NCBI GenBank assembly: GCA_963719525.1
Contig: CAVRCG010000004.1
Span: 2,914,001-2,978,000, forward strand
DNA length: 64,000 nt
From: Bernardetia sp963719525
GTDB taxonomy: Bacteria > Bacteroidota > Bacteroidia > Cytophagales > Bernardetiaceae
Direction: 5' to 3'
Shown here: one piece after another, positions 35,081 through 43,060 of the stretch
Position numbering within the stretch: position 1 is the stretch's first letter
How the letters are laid out: every line of letters starts with the position of its first letter
The notes under the pieces: model-generated
What the model was told of the DNA's origin: nothing
What the model saw: the letters and a program-made list of their open reading frames with translations, nothing else
Database searches by the model: none
Position numbers and translations under genes: made by a program

Positions 35081-35119
35081 AAAAAAAATTGGTTCAAACA
35101 TAACGGCTTGAACCAATTT
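35081..35119 (-). terminator. Terminator of the CoA-binding protein gene
   Basis: AAATTGGTTCAA / TTGAACCAATTT perfect 12-bp stem, followed on the minus strand by a T tract. Confidence 0.85.
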
Positions 35120-35163
35120 CTTGTATTATTTCTAACTTTCAAAATCTACCTTCCAAACTTGTT

Positions 35164-35544
35164 TTAATACTGATTTGTATTTAGCATTACCAACGTACAA
35201 GCTACTTCGACACCAATTCCTTCTTCTCTAGCCATTTTCATAAGTTCAGGATTTTCTGTACCAGGATTAAAAATAATTCGTTTTGGTTTGGTTTGAAGAA
35301 TATAATTATACCACTCTGGTTGATTTCTGACTCCTACGTAAAGCGTAATCGTATCGATATCATTATGAATAGTAAGGTCGTTTGTTTGAGTTTGTATTTC
35401 AATAGGATGTCCAAAAAGCTCGCCTTGCTTTATTCCAACAGGAACGATTTCGTGTTTTCGGTTTGTAAGTCGTTCGGCTGCTAGATAAGCATAACGAGTA
35501 GGGTTTGGTGTTGCACCAAGAATAAGAGTTTTTTTGCTTTCCAT
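35164..35544 (-). CDS. CoA-binding domain protein (YccU/COG1832 type)
   Basis: A single Rossmann-like CoA-binding domain: KTLILGATPNPTRYAYLA, KHEIVPVGIKQGELFGHPI, DTITLYVGVRNQPEWYNYI, RIIFNPGTENPELMKMAREE and GVEVACTLVML. This is the small stand-alone version related to succinyl-CoA synthetase alpha-type domains; the function is unknown. Length 126 aa is normal. It has its own terminator, so it is probably monocistronic. Confidence 0.88.
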   Translation of the reverse strand: MESKKTLILGATPNPTRYAYLAAERLTNRKHEIVPVGIKQGELFGHPIEIQTQTNDLTIHNDIDTITLYVGVRNQPEWYNYILQTKPKRIIFNPGTENPELMKMAREEGIGVEVACTLVMLNTNQY

Positions 35545-35633
35545 ATAATTATTTAGTTTAAAAAATGAGCTGAATTGATTTTTGATTCAGAATTATATCT
35601 TTAAAATCAACTCAACTGTATTTTGTTTTAAAA

Positions 35634-35654
35634 TTTGATAAGTCAAATTACTAC
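35634..35654. repeat. Dispersed word TTTGATAAGTCAAATTACTAC, copy 3
   Basis: Differs at two positions from the copies at 1920-1940 and 8467-8487. Confidence 0.55.
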
Positions 35655-35671
35655 CAAATAAACATAACAGT

Positions 35672-35709
35672 CGTTTGATAAATCTAACTGTTATTAGATT
35701 TATCAAACG
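35672..35709 (-). terminator. 16-bp perfect hairpin past the DUF697 gene
   Basis: CGTTTGATAAATCTAA / TTAGATTTATCAAACG with loop CTGTTA, 18 bp past the stop on the minus strand. It has no T tract, so it is a terminator by position or another structured repeat. Confidence 0.5.
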
Positions 35710-35727
35710 AGAACACCGAATATGGTT

Positions 35728-36732
35728 TTACAATTTCTCCATCAATTTGCCCTTCAAACGCTGGAATTCTTCTTCTGTCAAGATTCCTTTATCTCTCAAA
35801 CTTGCTAATTGTCTAAGTTCTGAAAGTGCGTTTGCAGATTCTTTTGCAGATTGATACGAAGAAGTTGTTTTGTCTGTTTGATTTGTTGCACTTGTCGGAG
35901 GAGTTTCTTCCGTTTTCGGTGCTTTTTGAGAAGAATGTTTATTTGGATTGGCTTGATGAGGTGGCTGCTCATCAAAACTAGAAGTAGTATTTTTATTCGG
36001 ATTGGTGTTTTGAGTTGTACTCTTATTCGTATTTTGGGTCTTGTCTTGACTTGTATTCTTGTTAGACTGATTAGAATTTGAAGTCGCTGTATTTTTTACT
36101 GAATCTTTGGTTTCTTGTTTTTGGTATTTTTCATCTACCACTTCTTCAAAATCCATTACTTCTTCAAAATCAAAATCTTTTTCATTTTCTTCTTTTACTT
36201 CTTCGCCTGAAAACTCTGCATACGCTTTCTTAGCACGTTTTTCTACTTCATCTTTCATTTTTTTTGCAAAATCTCGGCCTTTTACAAACTGCTCATCATA
36301 AAATCCTTTTACTGCGTCGGTATCAAAATCTTCTAAATCTCCTCCTTCTTTGAAGTGTTTGGAGAATGTTTTTCCTGCTGCGTAGGTCGAAGCTCCAGAC
36401 AAAACAGCCATTCCAACACCACCTGCAATACTTCCCCAACCCGGAATAAGCTTTAAAGCCTGCGCTCCAAGTTTTGACAAAACACCACCAGAAAGAGTAC
36501 CTAACCAAGATTCTATATTTGCATTATTTGGAGTTACTCCATTTATTTCTGCTAGTCGTCTGACCATATCAGCCTGTATAACTGTTACGGCAATCATATC
36601 AGCAAACGGAATTGGAATAAGTGAAGCTGCCATTGCCCAAATGACAGAGTTTTCAATGACTTTATCAGAACGTTCATTATCGTCATCAAGACGCATTTTG
36701 TCCTTTAATTTATAGAGAAGATAGTCTAACAT
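35728..36732 (-). CDS. DUF697-like membrane-associated protein with C-terminal SHOCT domain
   Basis: Residues ~25-130 resemble the DUF697 domain found beside GTPases: SVIWAMAASLIPIPFADMIA, QADMVRRLAEINGV, WLGTLSGGVLSKLGAQALK and a glycine-rich GWGSIAGGVGMAVLSGA hydrophobic segment. A long acidic then S/T/N/Q-rich linker follows (~150-295). The last 30 residues, LRQLASLRDKGILTEEEFQRLKGKLMEKL, are a SHOCT oligomerisation motif. The role is unknown; DUF697 proteins often act at membranes with dynamin- or Era-like GTPases, none of which is adjacent. ATG at 36730-36732. Confidence 0.75.
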   Translation of the reverse strand: MLDYLLYKLKDKMRLDDDNERSDKVIENSVIWAMAASLIPIPFADMIAVTVIQADMVRRLAEINGVTPNNANIESWLGTLSGGVLSKLGAQALKLIPGWGSIAGGVGMAVLSGASTYAAGKTFSKHFKEGGDLEDFDTDAVKGFYDEQFVKGRDFAKKMKDEVEKRAKKAYAEFSGEEVKEENEKDFDFEEVMDFEEVVDEKYQKQETKDSVKNTATSNSNQSNKNTSQDKTQNTNKSTTQNTNPNKNTTSSFDEQPPHQANPNKHSSQKAPKTEETPPTSATNQTDKTTSSYQSAKESANALSELRQLASLRDKGILTEEEFQRLKGKLMEKL

Positions 36733-36904
36733 AGATAGGTAATTTATTTTATTGAATTTGATGTCTTTTCAAACTGTTTAAGTAGTTGTTTTTATTAACG
36801 CTAATATACTAAAATGGTTCTGTTTTGAAAATTTTGTAATAATTTTATAAAGTTCACTACTTACAAATTAAATCTTAATTCTTACAACTCAATTCTTTGC
36901 AATT

Positions 36905-37216
36905 ATGGAATCTTTTTTAATTAGTGCGACCAGTCTTCTGTTTATCTTAGTTGTTTTCGGATTGAATTATCTAACTCACGAACATGCTCATAAGTTCTTT
37001 AAAACTGATTTTGAACAGAAAAATGTTGTTTTGAGAGTAATTTATTATTGTGTTTTTTATATTTTAGTTCCAACAGCTATTTGTTATTGTGTTGCAGACA
37101 CTACTTTTTTAGAAAGTAAACCGTTAGATAGTGGAATCTTTCTGGTTTCAATGGCTTATTCTCTTGTTCTTATGAAATTTGATTTTTTCAGAAGACCATT
37201 TTTGGAAAAAGCATGA
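36905..37216 (+). CDS. Small membrane protein, 103 aa
   Basis: Three predicted transmembrane helices: SLLFILVVFGLNYLTHE, VIYYCVFYILVPTAICYCV and GIFLVSMAYSLVLMKF. No family is recognised. The ATG at 36905 is the clear start (MESFLISATS). It is flanked by a divergent DUF697 gene and a convergent ettA, with a shared hairpin at 37228-37253. High hydrophobicity with ordinary codon use supports a real gene. Confidence 0.6.
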   Translation: MESFLISATSLLFILVVFGLNYLTHEHAHKFFKTDFEQKNVVLRVIYYCVFYILVPTAICYCVADTTFLESKPLDSGIFLVSMAYSLVLMKFDFFRRPFLEKA

Positions 37217-37227
37217 AACACAAAAAC

Positions 37228-37253
37228 CCTAAGAGTCGCTGAAGACTCTTAGG
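37228..37253. terminator. Bidirectional terminator between convergent genes
   Basis: CCTAAGAGTC / GACTCTTAGG perfect 10-bp stem with loop GCTGAA. On the minus strand it is followed by GTTTTTG, on the plus strand by ATTT. Confidence 0.8.
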
Positions 37254-37290
37254 ATTTAATAACAAAAAGTTACTCATTAATAACTAACCA

Positions 37291-38976
37291 CTATACTAAC
37301 TTCTTATATTTCAAGCGTTTAGGAATTTCATCTCCCAATCTTTTCTGACGGTCTTCCATATATTCACTAAAATTTCCTTCATAAAAACGAACTTGCGAAT
37401 CGCCTTCAAAAGCCAAAATATGAGTGGCTACTCTATCCAAAAACCATCTATCATGGGAAATCACAACGGCACAACCTGCAAAATTATCCAAACCTTCTTC
37501 TAAAGCTCGCAGCGTTTTTACGTCCAAATCATTGGTAGGTTCATCTAATAAAAGCAAATTTGCGCCTTCTTTCAATGTCAAGGCTAAATGAACTCGATTT
37601 CGCTCTCCACCAGAAAGTTCTTTTAGTTTTTTCTGTTGGTCTGAACCTCCAAAATTAAAGCGACTTACATACGCACGAGAATTTGTTTCTTTTCCACCAA
37701 GCATCATCAGTTCGCTTCCTCCTGTAATGGTTTCAAAGATTGTTTTTTCGTTGTCAATGTGAATATGTTCTTGGTCTGCATAACCTACCTGCACGGTTTC
37801 GCCTACTTTGAATGTTCCTCCGTCTGCAGCTTCACTTCCCATAATCATTTTGAAAAGTGTTGTTTTTCCTGCTCCATTTGGTCCTATTACTCCTACAATT
37901 CCACCTTTTGGTAACGAGAAACTAAGATTTTCAAATAATAATTTATCTCCAAACGCCTTCGAAACATCAGTTGCTTCAATTACTACATCTCCCAGACGTT
38001 CACTAGCAGGAATATAAATTTCTAATTTTTCCTCTTTTTGTGATTGGTCTTCACTCATCATTTTATCATACGAAGACATACGAGCTTTTGATTTTGCTTG
38101 TTTGCCTTTTGAGTTCATTCTTGACCATTCCAACTCTTTTTGTAATGCTTTTTGATAACGAGAAGCAGTTTTTTCATTTTCAGACATTTTCTGTTGCTTC
38201 TGGTCTAACCAATCTGAATAATTTGCTTTCCACGGAATACCCTTTCCATTGTCCAATTCTAAAATCCATTCTGTTACATTATCCAAGAAATAACGGTCGT
38301 GGGTAACAATAATTACTGTTCCTTTATATTCTCTCAAATGATGCTCTAACCAATGTACAGATTCTGCATCCAAATGGTTGGTAGGCTCATCAAGCAGCAA
38401 AACATCAGGTTCTTTTAGCAACAGACGACAAAGAGCTACACGTCTTTTTTCTCCACCCGAAAGATTACCAATAATGGCATCTTCTGGAGGCGTGCGAAGT
38501 GCGTCCATTGCTTTTTCTAATTTTGTATCCAAACTCCAAGCATCTAAAGCATCTAGTTTTTCTTGTACTTTTGCTTGTTCTTCGATGAGTTTGTCCATTT
38601 TATCTGGATCATCAAGAATTTCTGAATCACCAAATTTTAGATTAATATCTTCAAATTTTTTGAGCAAATCCACCGTTTCTTGTGCGCCCTCTTGTACAAT
38701 ATCTTTTACTGTTTTACTTGGGTCAAGTTTTGGTTCTTGCTCCAAATAACCGACTGTATAACCGGGAGAAAAAACTACTTCGCCTTGATATTCGGTTTCC
38801 AGACCTGCAATTATTTTAAGAATAGTAGATTTACCTGCACCATTCAGACCAATGACACCGATTTTAGCACCATAGAAAAAGGAAAGATAAATATTTTTTA
38901 ATACTTGTTTTTGAGGAGGATACGTCTTGCTCACTCCTGCCATTGAAAAGATAACTTTATTATCGACTGTACTCAT
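37291..38976 (-). CDS. ettA: Energy-dependent translational throttle protein EttA (ABC-F)
   Basis: EttA binds the ribosomal E site and gates the first elongation step according to the ADP/ATP ratio. There are two ABC domains. The first has GLNGAGKSTILKIIAG, LSGGEKRRVALCRLLL and LLLDEPTNHLDAESVHWLE. The second has GPNGAGKTTLFKMIMG, LSGGERNRVHLALTL and LLLDEPTNDLDVKTLRALE. Between them lie the charged P-site tRNA interaction motif region (RYQKALQKELEWSRMNSKGKQ) and the arm. No transmembrane part. Length 561 aa is exactly typical of EttA rather than other ABC-F proteins. Confidence 0.95.
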   Translation of the reverse strand: MSTVDNKVIFSMAGVSKTYPPQKQVLKNIYLSFFYGAKIGVIGLNGAGKSTILKIIAGLETEYQGEVVFSPGYTVGYLEQEPKLDPSKTVKDIVQEGAQETVDLLKKFEDINLKFGDSEILDDPDKMDKLIEEQAKVQEKLDALDAWSLDTKLEKAMDALRTPPEDAIIGNLSGGEKRRVALCRLLLKEPDVLLLDEPTNHLDAESVHWLEHHLREYKGTVIIVTHDRYFLDNVTEWILELDNGKGIPWKANYSDWLDQKQQKMSENEKTASRYQKALQKELEWSRMNSKGKQAKSKARMSSYDKMMSEDQSQKEEKLEIYIPASERLGDVVIEATDVSKAFGDKLLFENLSFSLPKGGIVGVIGPNGAGKTTLFKMIMGSEAADGGTFKVGETVQVGYADQEHIHIDNEKTIFETITGGSELMMLGGKETNSRAYVSRFNFGGSDQQKKLKELSGGERNRVHLALTLKEGANLLLLDEPTNDLDVKTLRALEEGLDNFAGCAVVISHDRWFLDRVATHILAFEGDSQVRFYEGNFSEYMEDRQKRLGDEIPKRLKYKKLV

Positions 38977-39200
38977 AAATGAATTTTTGTTTTATATTTT
39001 TTGTAACAGACTGGGAAGTCTGTTGTACATAATTCTATTTTTACACTAATTTAGACAAAAAAGTGTAATTTGAAAGAAAAAAATTACTGTAATTATTATT
39101 GTTAAGGATTTGTAGGGTAAGCTTCGCTGAACTGGCGATTGATAAGATTTGAAAACACAACTAAATACGATGCATATTTTGGTCTTTGATTTTCAATAAA

Positions 39201-40736
39201 TTATTCTGAATATAAATTTGTTTTTTTTAATGTTTTTATAGATGTTAAAATGGTGTCAAAAACGCCCGTTTCAATAATTGCCTTCGCTAATATCTCTATA
39301 ACTGGAACTGAAACACTATTACCTATTAATTTCATCCACCTTGCTCTGTTTTCTGGCAAAATATAACCTTTCGGAAAGCCTTGAATTAAACACGCTTCTT
39401 CTTTTGTTATTTTACGATAATTTTCTTTTTTATAAATTTCATCAATAAACTTCTTTTTATATCCTTCTTCATTCTTAGCATCAATTATTTTTGTCGTTAC
39501 ATAATCGTTTGTATCACTTGCAACAAGGGTGGGAAAAATATTTGAAGTAGGTAAAAAAATTTAATTTACACCATACAGTCCTGTACTGATTTTGGTGTTT
39601 TTAAAATCGTATCTTATTTCAGTAGGAATAATAATTTTCTTTTCAATTAATACTGGTAGTATTTTGGAAAGAGAGATTTTTTTCAATTTAAGTTCTCTAC
39701 TCATTTTCAAATTATATACAAACATAGTATCAGTATCACAATTATTAATTATAATACTTTCTTCTTCTGTCAGTTCGGTTAAATTTTTTCTGTTTATTGA
39801 GAATGAATAATTAACTTTCTTTAAAATTTTGAGTTCGACCAACTCATTTAATTCCCTTTCACTAATCGAATTATCCAAGTCTTGAAAATGCTTTAAAGAT
39901 AATGGATTTCCGTCCAAATTACCGTAAGCACTTTTTCGTCTGTTTTTGAGTAATAAATAACAAATTTTTTTTTGCCTTTCGGTCGTGTCTATAATGTCCC
40001 AAGAATGAATTGTTGAGTGTCCATTTCTTAAATCATTGAATAAAAAATAATCATTTAATCCATTGCTAGTTGATAAACTCATACTTTTTTGCGTGATTAT
40101 TTCTCCAAATAAATCTCTAGGCAATTCATTTTCTGCTTCAATGATTTTTTCATCGAAATCAGATAAAATATCAGCTAATTTTACTTTTTTGTCTATCGGT
40201 TTTGGTAATCTGAATCTGTCTGCAAACTCCTTATTTTTAAAACCTATTATATAAATTCTAATTCTATTTTGAGGAACACCGTAGTCAAAAGAATTTAAAA
40301 CATAATAATTAGCTGAATAACCTGCTTGAGCTATTCGTTCTAAAATATAGTTTAATGCTTTTTGGTTTCTTGGATTGACCAAACCCTTTACATTTTCAAA
40401 AATAAATGCATCGGGTTGTGATTGATTTAATAAAAATAGAGTATCATTCCACAATTGCCCTCGGTCATCATCAAAACCTAAATTTTGTCCTGCAATTGAC
40501 CAACTCTGACAAGGCACTCCAGCCGTCAAAAGATTATGTTTTGGCAATTCTTTTATTTTAGTAATATTACCTAAATTTTTCTCAACAGGTTCATTTGAAT
40601 TTTTGCAATAGATTTCAATTGCATCTTTACTTATTTCGCTAAAATACAAACACTCTCCCCCATTATTTTCAAGAGCCATTCTAAAACCACCAATACCTGA
40701 AAATAAGTCTATAAAAGTAAATTTGTTTGTTTCCAT
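39201..40736 (-). CDS. DNA (cytosine-5)-methyltransferase of a TdeIII-type system, interrupted by an in-frame stop
   Basis: It is the protective methyltransferase of a type II system. Motif I (FIDLFSGIGGFRMAL), motif IV (LLTAGVPCQSWS, catalytic PC), motif VI (FIFENVKGLV) and motif VIII (PQNRIRIYIIG) are intact. The open frame stops at a TAA at 39561-39563 after 391 aa. The same frame then continues for 119 more codons with clear homology: FLPTSNIFPTLVASDTNDY, YRKITKEEACLIQGFP (motif IX) and WMKLIGNSVSVPVIE (motif X), ending at 39201. So one nonsense codon, not a frameshift, separates the target-recognition end and motifs IX-X from the rest. If real, the enzyme is truncated. The gap to the restriction gene is 5 bp. 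Confidence 0.88.
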
Positions 40737-40741
40737 AGTTT

Positions 40742-41578
40742 CTATTTTAATAAGTTTTGATCAAAATTTTGAGGAGGCTCAATTTTTAAAAACTCACGAT
40801 AAATTCTTTCCTTATACTCTTTACCCATTTTATTTACTTCATTTATGAAAGTTCTATATGTTCCTTCTCCTCCAACTAAATCCCAAAATTCATTTCCAAT
40901 CAAAACTGATTCATCTTCGTGCATATTAAACCAACGCATTGGAAAAGACCATTGATAATCTTGCTTTTTGCCATAAGGATTATAAACAAGTGCATAGTAA
41001 GCAAAGTCGACTTTTTTTGGATTCATTGCCAATAACTTTAACATTTTTTCTTTGCTTACTTTCGTTTGGTCGCTATTAGGAAGTGGAACTTTCAATTCAA
41101 AAACATATTTAGTGTCTGTTTCTTTGTTATGAATAAAAATATCACAAGTTACAGAAACAGGAATTGGCTCTCCAGCCCCTTGTCTGATATATTCAAGTTC
41201 TTTAACCCAGTCAGGCTTGATTTTTACTTTTCCTTTTCGATTATGCTCAAGGTTGTTCAAAACTTCTTGAATTCTTCGTAAACTTTCACTACCCACTATT
41301 CCATCAACTCTATGTCCCATTGAACAATCTCCATGATTCTCTGTCGCTACAACTTGTGCTAATTTTTCCCAAACGCCCCCAAATGGTGTAACAAATCGTC
41401 TTTCAAAATGAGAACCTTTAAATATTTCATCAGGAATCAATGCAGCATAAAGAGGTTTTGAAGAATAATGTTTTTCTTTGATAAACGGATCATTTATCAA
41501 TACTTTATTCATTACTTTATCCATCATAGTCGAAACTATATTTTTTATTCCTTCTAAAACTCGTTTTTTCTTATTCAT
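40742..41578 (-). CDS. Type II restriction endonuclease, TdeIII family (GGNCC)
   Basis: The 278-aa protein matches the TdeIII family (PF09520), whose prototype cuts GGNCC; the specificity here is inferred. Marks include FERRFVTPFGGVWEKLAQVVATE, CSMGHRVDGIVGSESLRRI, PVSVTCDIFIHN and the likely active site YVFELKVPLPNSDQTK (E-x-K of a PD-(D/E)XK type). QDYQWSFPMRWFNM and FWDLVGGEGTY follow. The frame is undamaged. It lies upstream of the methyltransferase on the same strand, so both are probably one transcript with the endonuclease first. A MITE copy (41676-41866) sits about 100 bp upstream of its start. Confidence 0.9.
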   Translation of the reverse strand: MNKKKRVLEGIKNIVSTMMDKVMNKVLINDPFIKEKHYSSKPLYAALIPDEIFKGSHFERRFVTPFGGVWEKLAQVVATENHGDCSMGHRVDGIVGSESLRRIQEVLNNLEHNRKGKVKIKPDWVKELEYIRQGAGEPIPVSVTCDIFIHNKETDTKYVFELKVPLPNSDQTKVSKEKMLKLLAMNPKKVDFAYYALVYNPYGKKQDYQWSFPMRWFNMHEDESVLIGNEFWDLVGGEGTYRTFINEVNKMGKEYKERIYREFLKIEPPQNFDQNLLK

Positions 41579-41940
41579 AATTAGAATACCTACCTATAAA
41601 ATTTATATCAACCACTCACAAAAATAAATATCCAAATCTACAAATCATAAAAGAAAATACTATTTATATAAATTACTGATGTTACTCAATTAAAAAGCTA
41701 CCACCACCTTCTTCACTTTTTTGTTTCTACTCGATTCTAAAATAAAAGAAGTAATTTTAATAAAACGGAAAAGTAAATTCATGTAAAAAGTAGGGGTTAC
41801 TTTCCCACGAATAAATTCGTGGGTTTTGTCTAAACTTCTCTAAACTTTGATGTTGCGTAACATCAGTAAATTATCACAAATTCAAAATAATCCGATAATT
41901 CAATCTATATTCTTCAATCTATATTTTTCGATCTATCAAC
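41579..41940. other. Intergenic region, filled mostly by MITE copy 2
   Basis: It lies between the restriction endonuclease start and the hydrolase stop. Apart from the MITE it contains a short near-repeat (TTCAATCTATATT, twice, about 41899-41930). No gene. Confidence 0.6.
41676..41866 (-). mobile_element. MITE-like element, copy 2 (191 bp)
   Basis: Inverted relative to copies 1 and 3. It begins CTGATGTTACTCAATT and ends TTGATGTTGCGTAACATCAG. Flanking direct repeats TAAATTA (41669-41675, 41867-41873) are a perfect 7-bp target duplication. Internal CCCACGAATAAATTCGTGGG is conserved. Confidence 0.88.
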
Positions 41941-42894
41941 CTACAAGAAATCTAAAATAGCCTTTTTCCAAACTGTAGGTTCTGCCATAATATAGGATTC
42001 GTGTCCTGCGTTTATCCAAACTAATTCTTTTTTTTTGCTATTTAGGTTTTCATAGATTTTACTTATCTCCCAATTTTTCACTCGGGCATCGTCTTTTCCT
42101 CCCATAAGCAGAGTAGAAATAGTTACCTTTTTGGAATATTTTTCTGGATTATGCGCAAATGCCCAAAAACCATGTTGTAATCCCCCCCAAAACATAAGCC
42201 ACTCTGCCAAACCTGTAGAAGGAACTCCCATTACCTCAAAACGACCTTTTACAGTCTGTTTCATAGTGGCAAAAGGACATTCTAAAATCAATTTGTTCGC
42301 TTTCAAATCATAAACAGATATTGCTCTCAAAATGGAAGCTGCTCCCATTGATGAGCCATATAAAATTACATTCTCTGTTTGATAATTTCTCTTTACATAA
42401 TCAAAAACTGCTTTTACATCGTCTGCTTCGTGATAACCTAGCGAAATTTCTTTTCCGTCCGAACCTCCGTGTCCTACAAAATCTACCAATAAAGTAGAAT
42501 ATCCAATTTGTCTAAAATAATCAGCTTCCAATTCATACGAAGATTTGCAACCTCCATAACCGTGAAAAAGAATAATTGTACCCTTAGGATTTTCAATTTT
42601 ATCGTACCAACACTCCAATTTATATTTATTATTTCGTGTCGGAATCAAAACTGTTTTTCTATTAAATTCGTCAGTATTGGTAAAAGGAGAAAGTACATTT
42701 TGAGGTTTAGGTAAAGAAATTCCACCTAAAAGAATTTTGAGTTTTTGAGTAAACGACAACTCTTCAGGAGAAAGCGAACGCTGACCTTCCGTAACGTGTG
42801 TAAAATGATAAGCGTGTTTGTAAACTAATATATTTGTGACCACAAACCCTCCTAGTAAAGTCCAAAAAATTGTTTTTTTTGTGTTTTTGCTCAT
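41941..42894 (-). CDS. Alpha/beta hydrolase, membrane-anchored
   Basis: The ATG at 42892-42894 gives MSKNTKKTIFWTLLGGFVVTNILVYKHAYHF, a single N-terminal membrane anchor, so I prefer it over the longer frame to 42999. The catalytic domain has the oxyanion loop ILFHGYGGCKSSY, VDFVGHGGSDGKE, the nucleophile elbow LYGSSMGAAS (GxSxG) and the late acid/His region TLLMGGKDDARV and WINAGHESYI. This is the BAAT/serine aminopeptidase-like hydrolase group; the substrate is unknown. No operon partner. Confidence 0.82.
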   Translation of the reverse strand: MSKNTKKTIFWTLLGGFVVTNILVYKHAYHFTHVTEGQRSLSPEELSFTQKLKILLGGISLPKPQNVLSPFTNTDEFNRKTVLIPTRNNKYKLECWYDKIENPKGTIILFHGYGGCKSSYELEADYFRQIGYSTLLVDFVGHGGSDGKEISLGYHEADDVKAVFDYVKRNYQTENVILYGSSMGAASILRAISVYDLKANKLILECPFATMKQTVKGRFEVMGVPSTGLAEWLMFWGGLQHGFWAFAHNPEKYSKKVTISTLLMGGKDDARVKNWEISKIYENLNSKKKELVWINAGHESYIMAEPTVWKKAILDFL

Positions 42895-43060
42895 ATATTT
42901 TTGATAACTAAAGTAAGTTGTGTAGTAAAAGTATTTTAGACTTCTTAGTCTGAAAAAATAAGATTTTTTTTGCAAAATTAGCTCTTTTTGGTATTTCATC
43001 AGAACTAATTATTTCGTCTCATCTTGCTGTTATAGATGTCTCGCTCACGACAAAACTAAA

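Noticed and set aside
39201..39563. Independent second subunit of a split methyltransferase
   Set aside because: The downstream piece has no ATG, GTG or TTG in a sensible position; the first in-frame Met is within motif X. A nonsense codon or sequence error explains it better, although splitting is not excluded.
41676..41866. Promoter or regulator gene (C protein) of the restriction system in the upstream gap
   Set aside because: The gap holds only the MITE and AT-rich DNA; no small helix-turn-helix frame is present.
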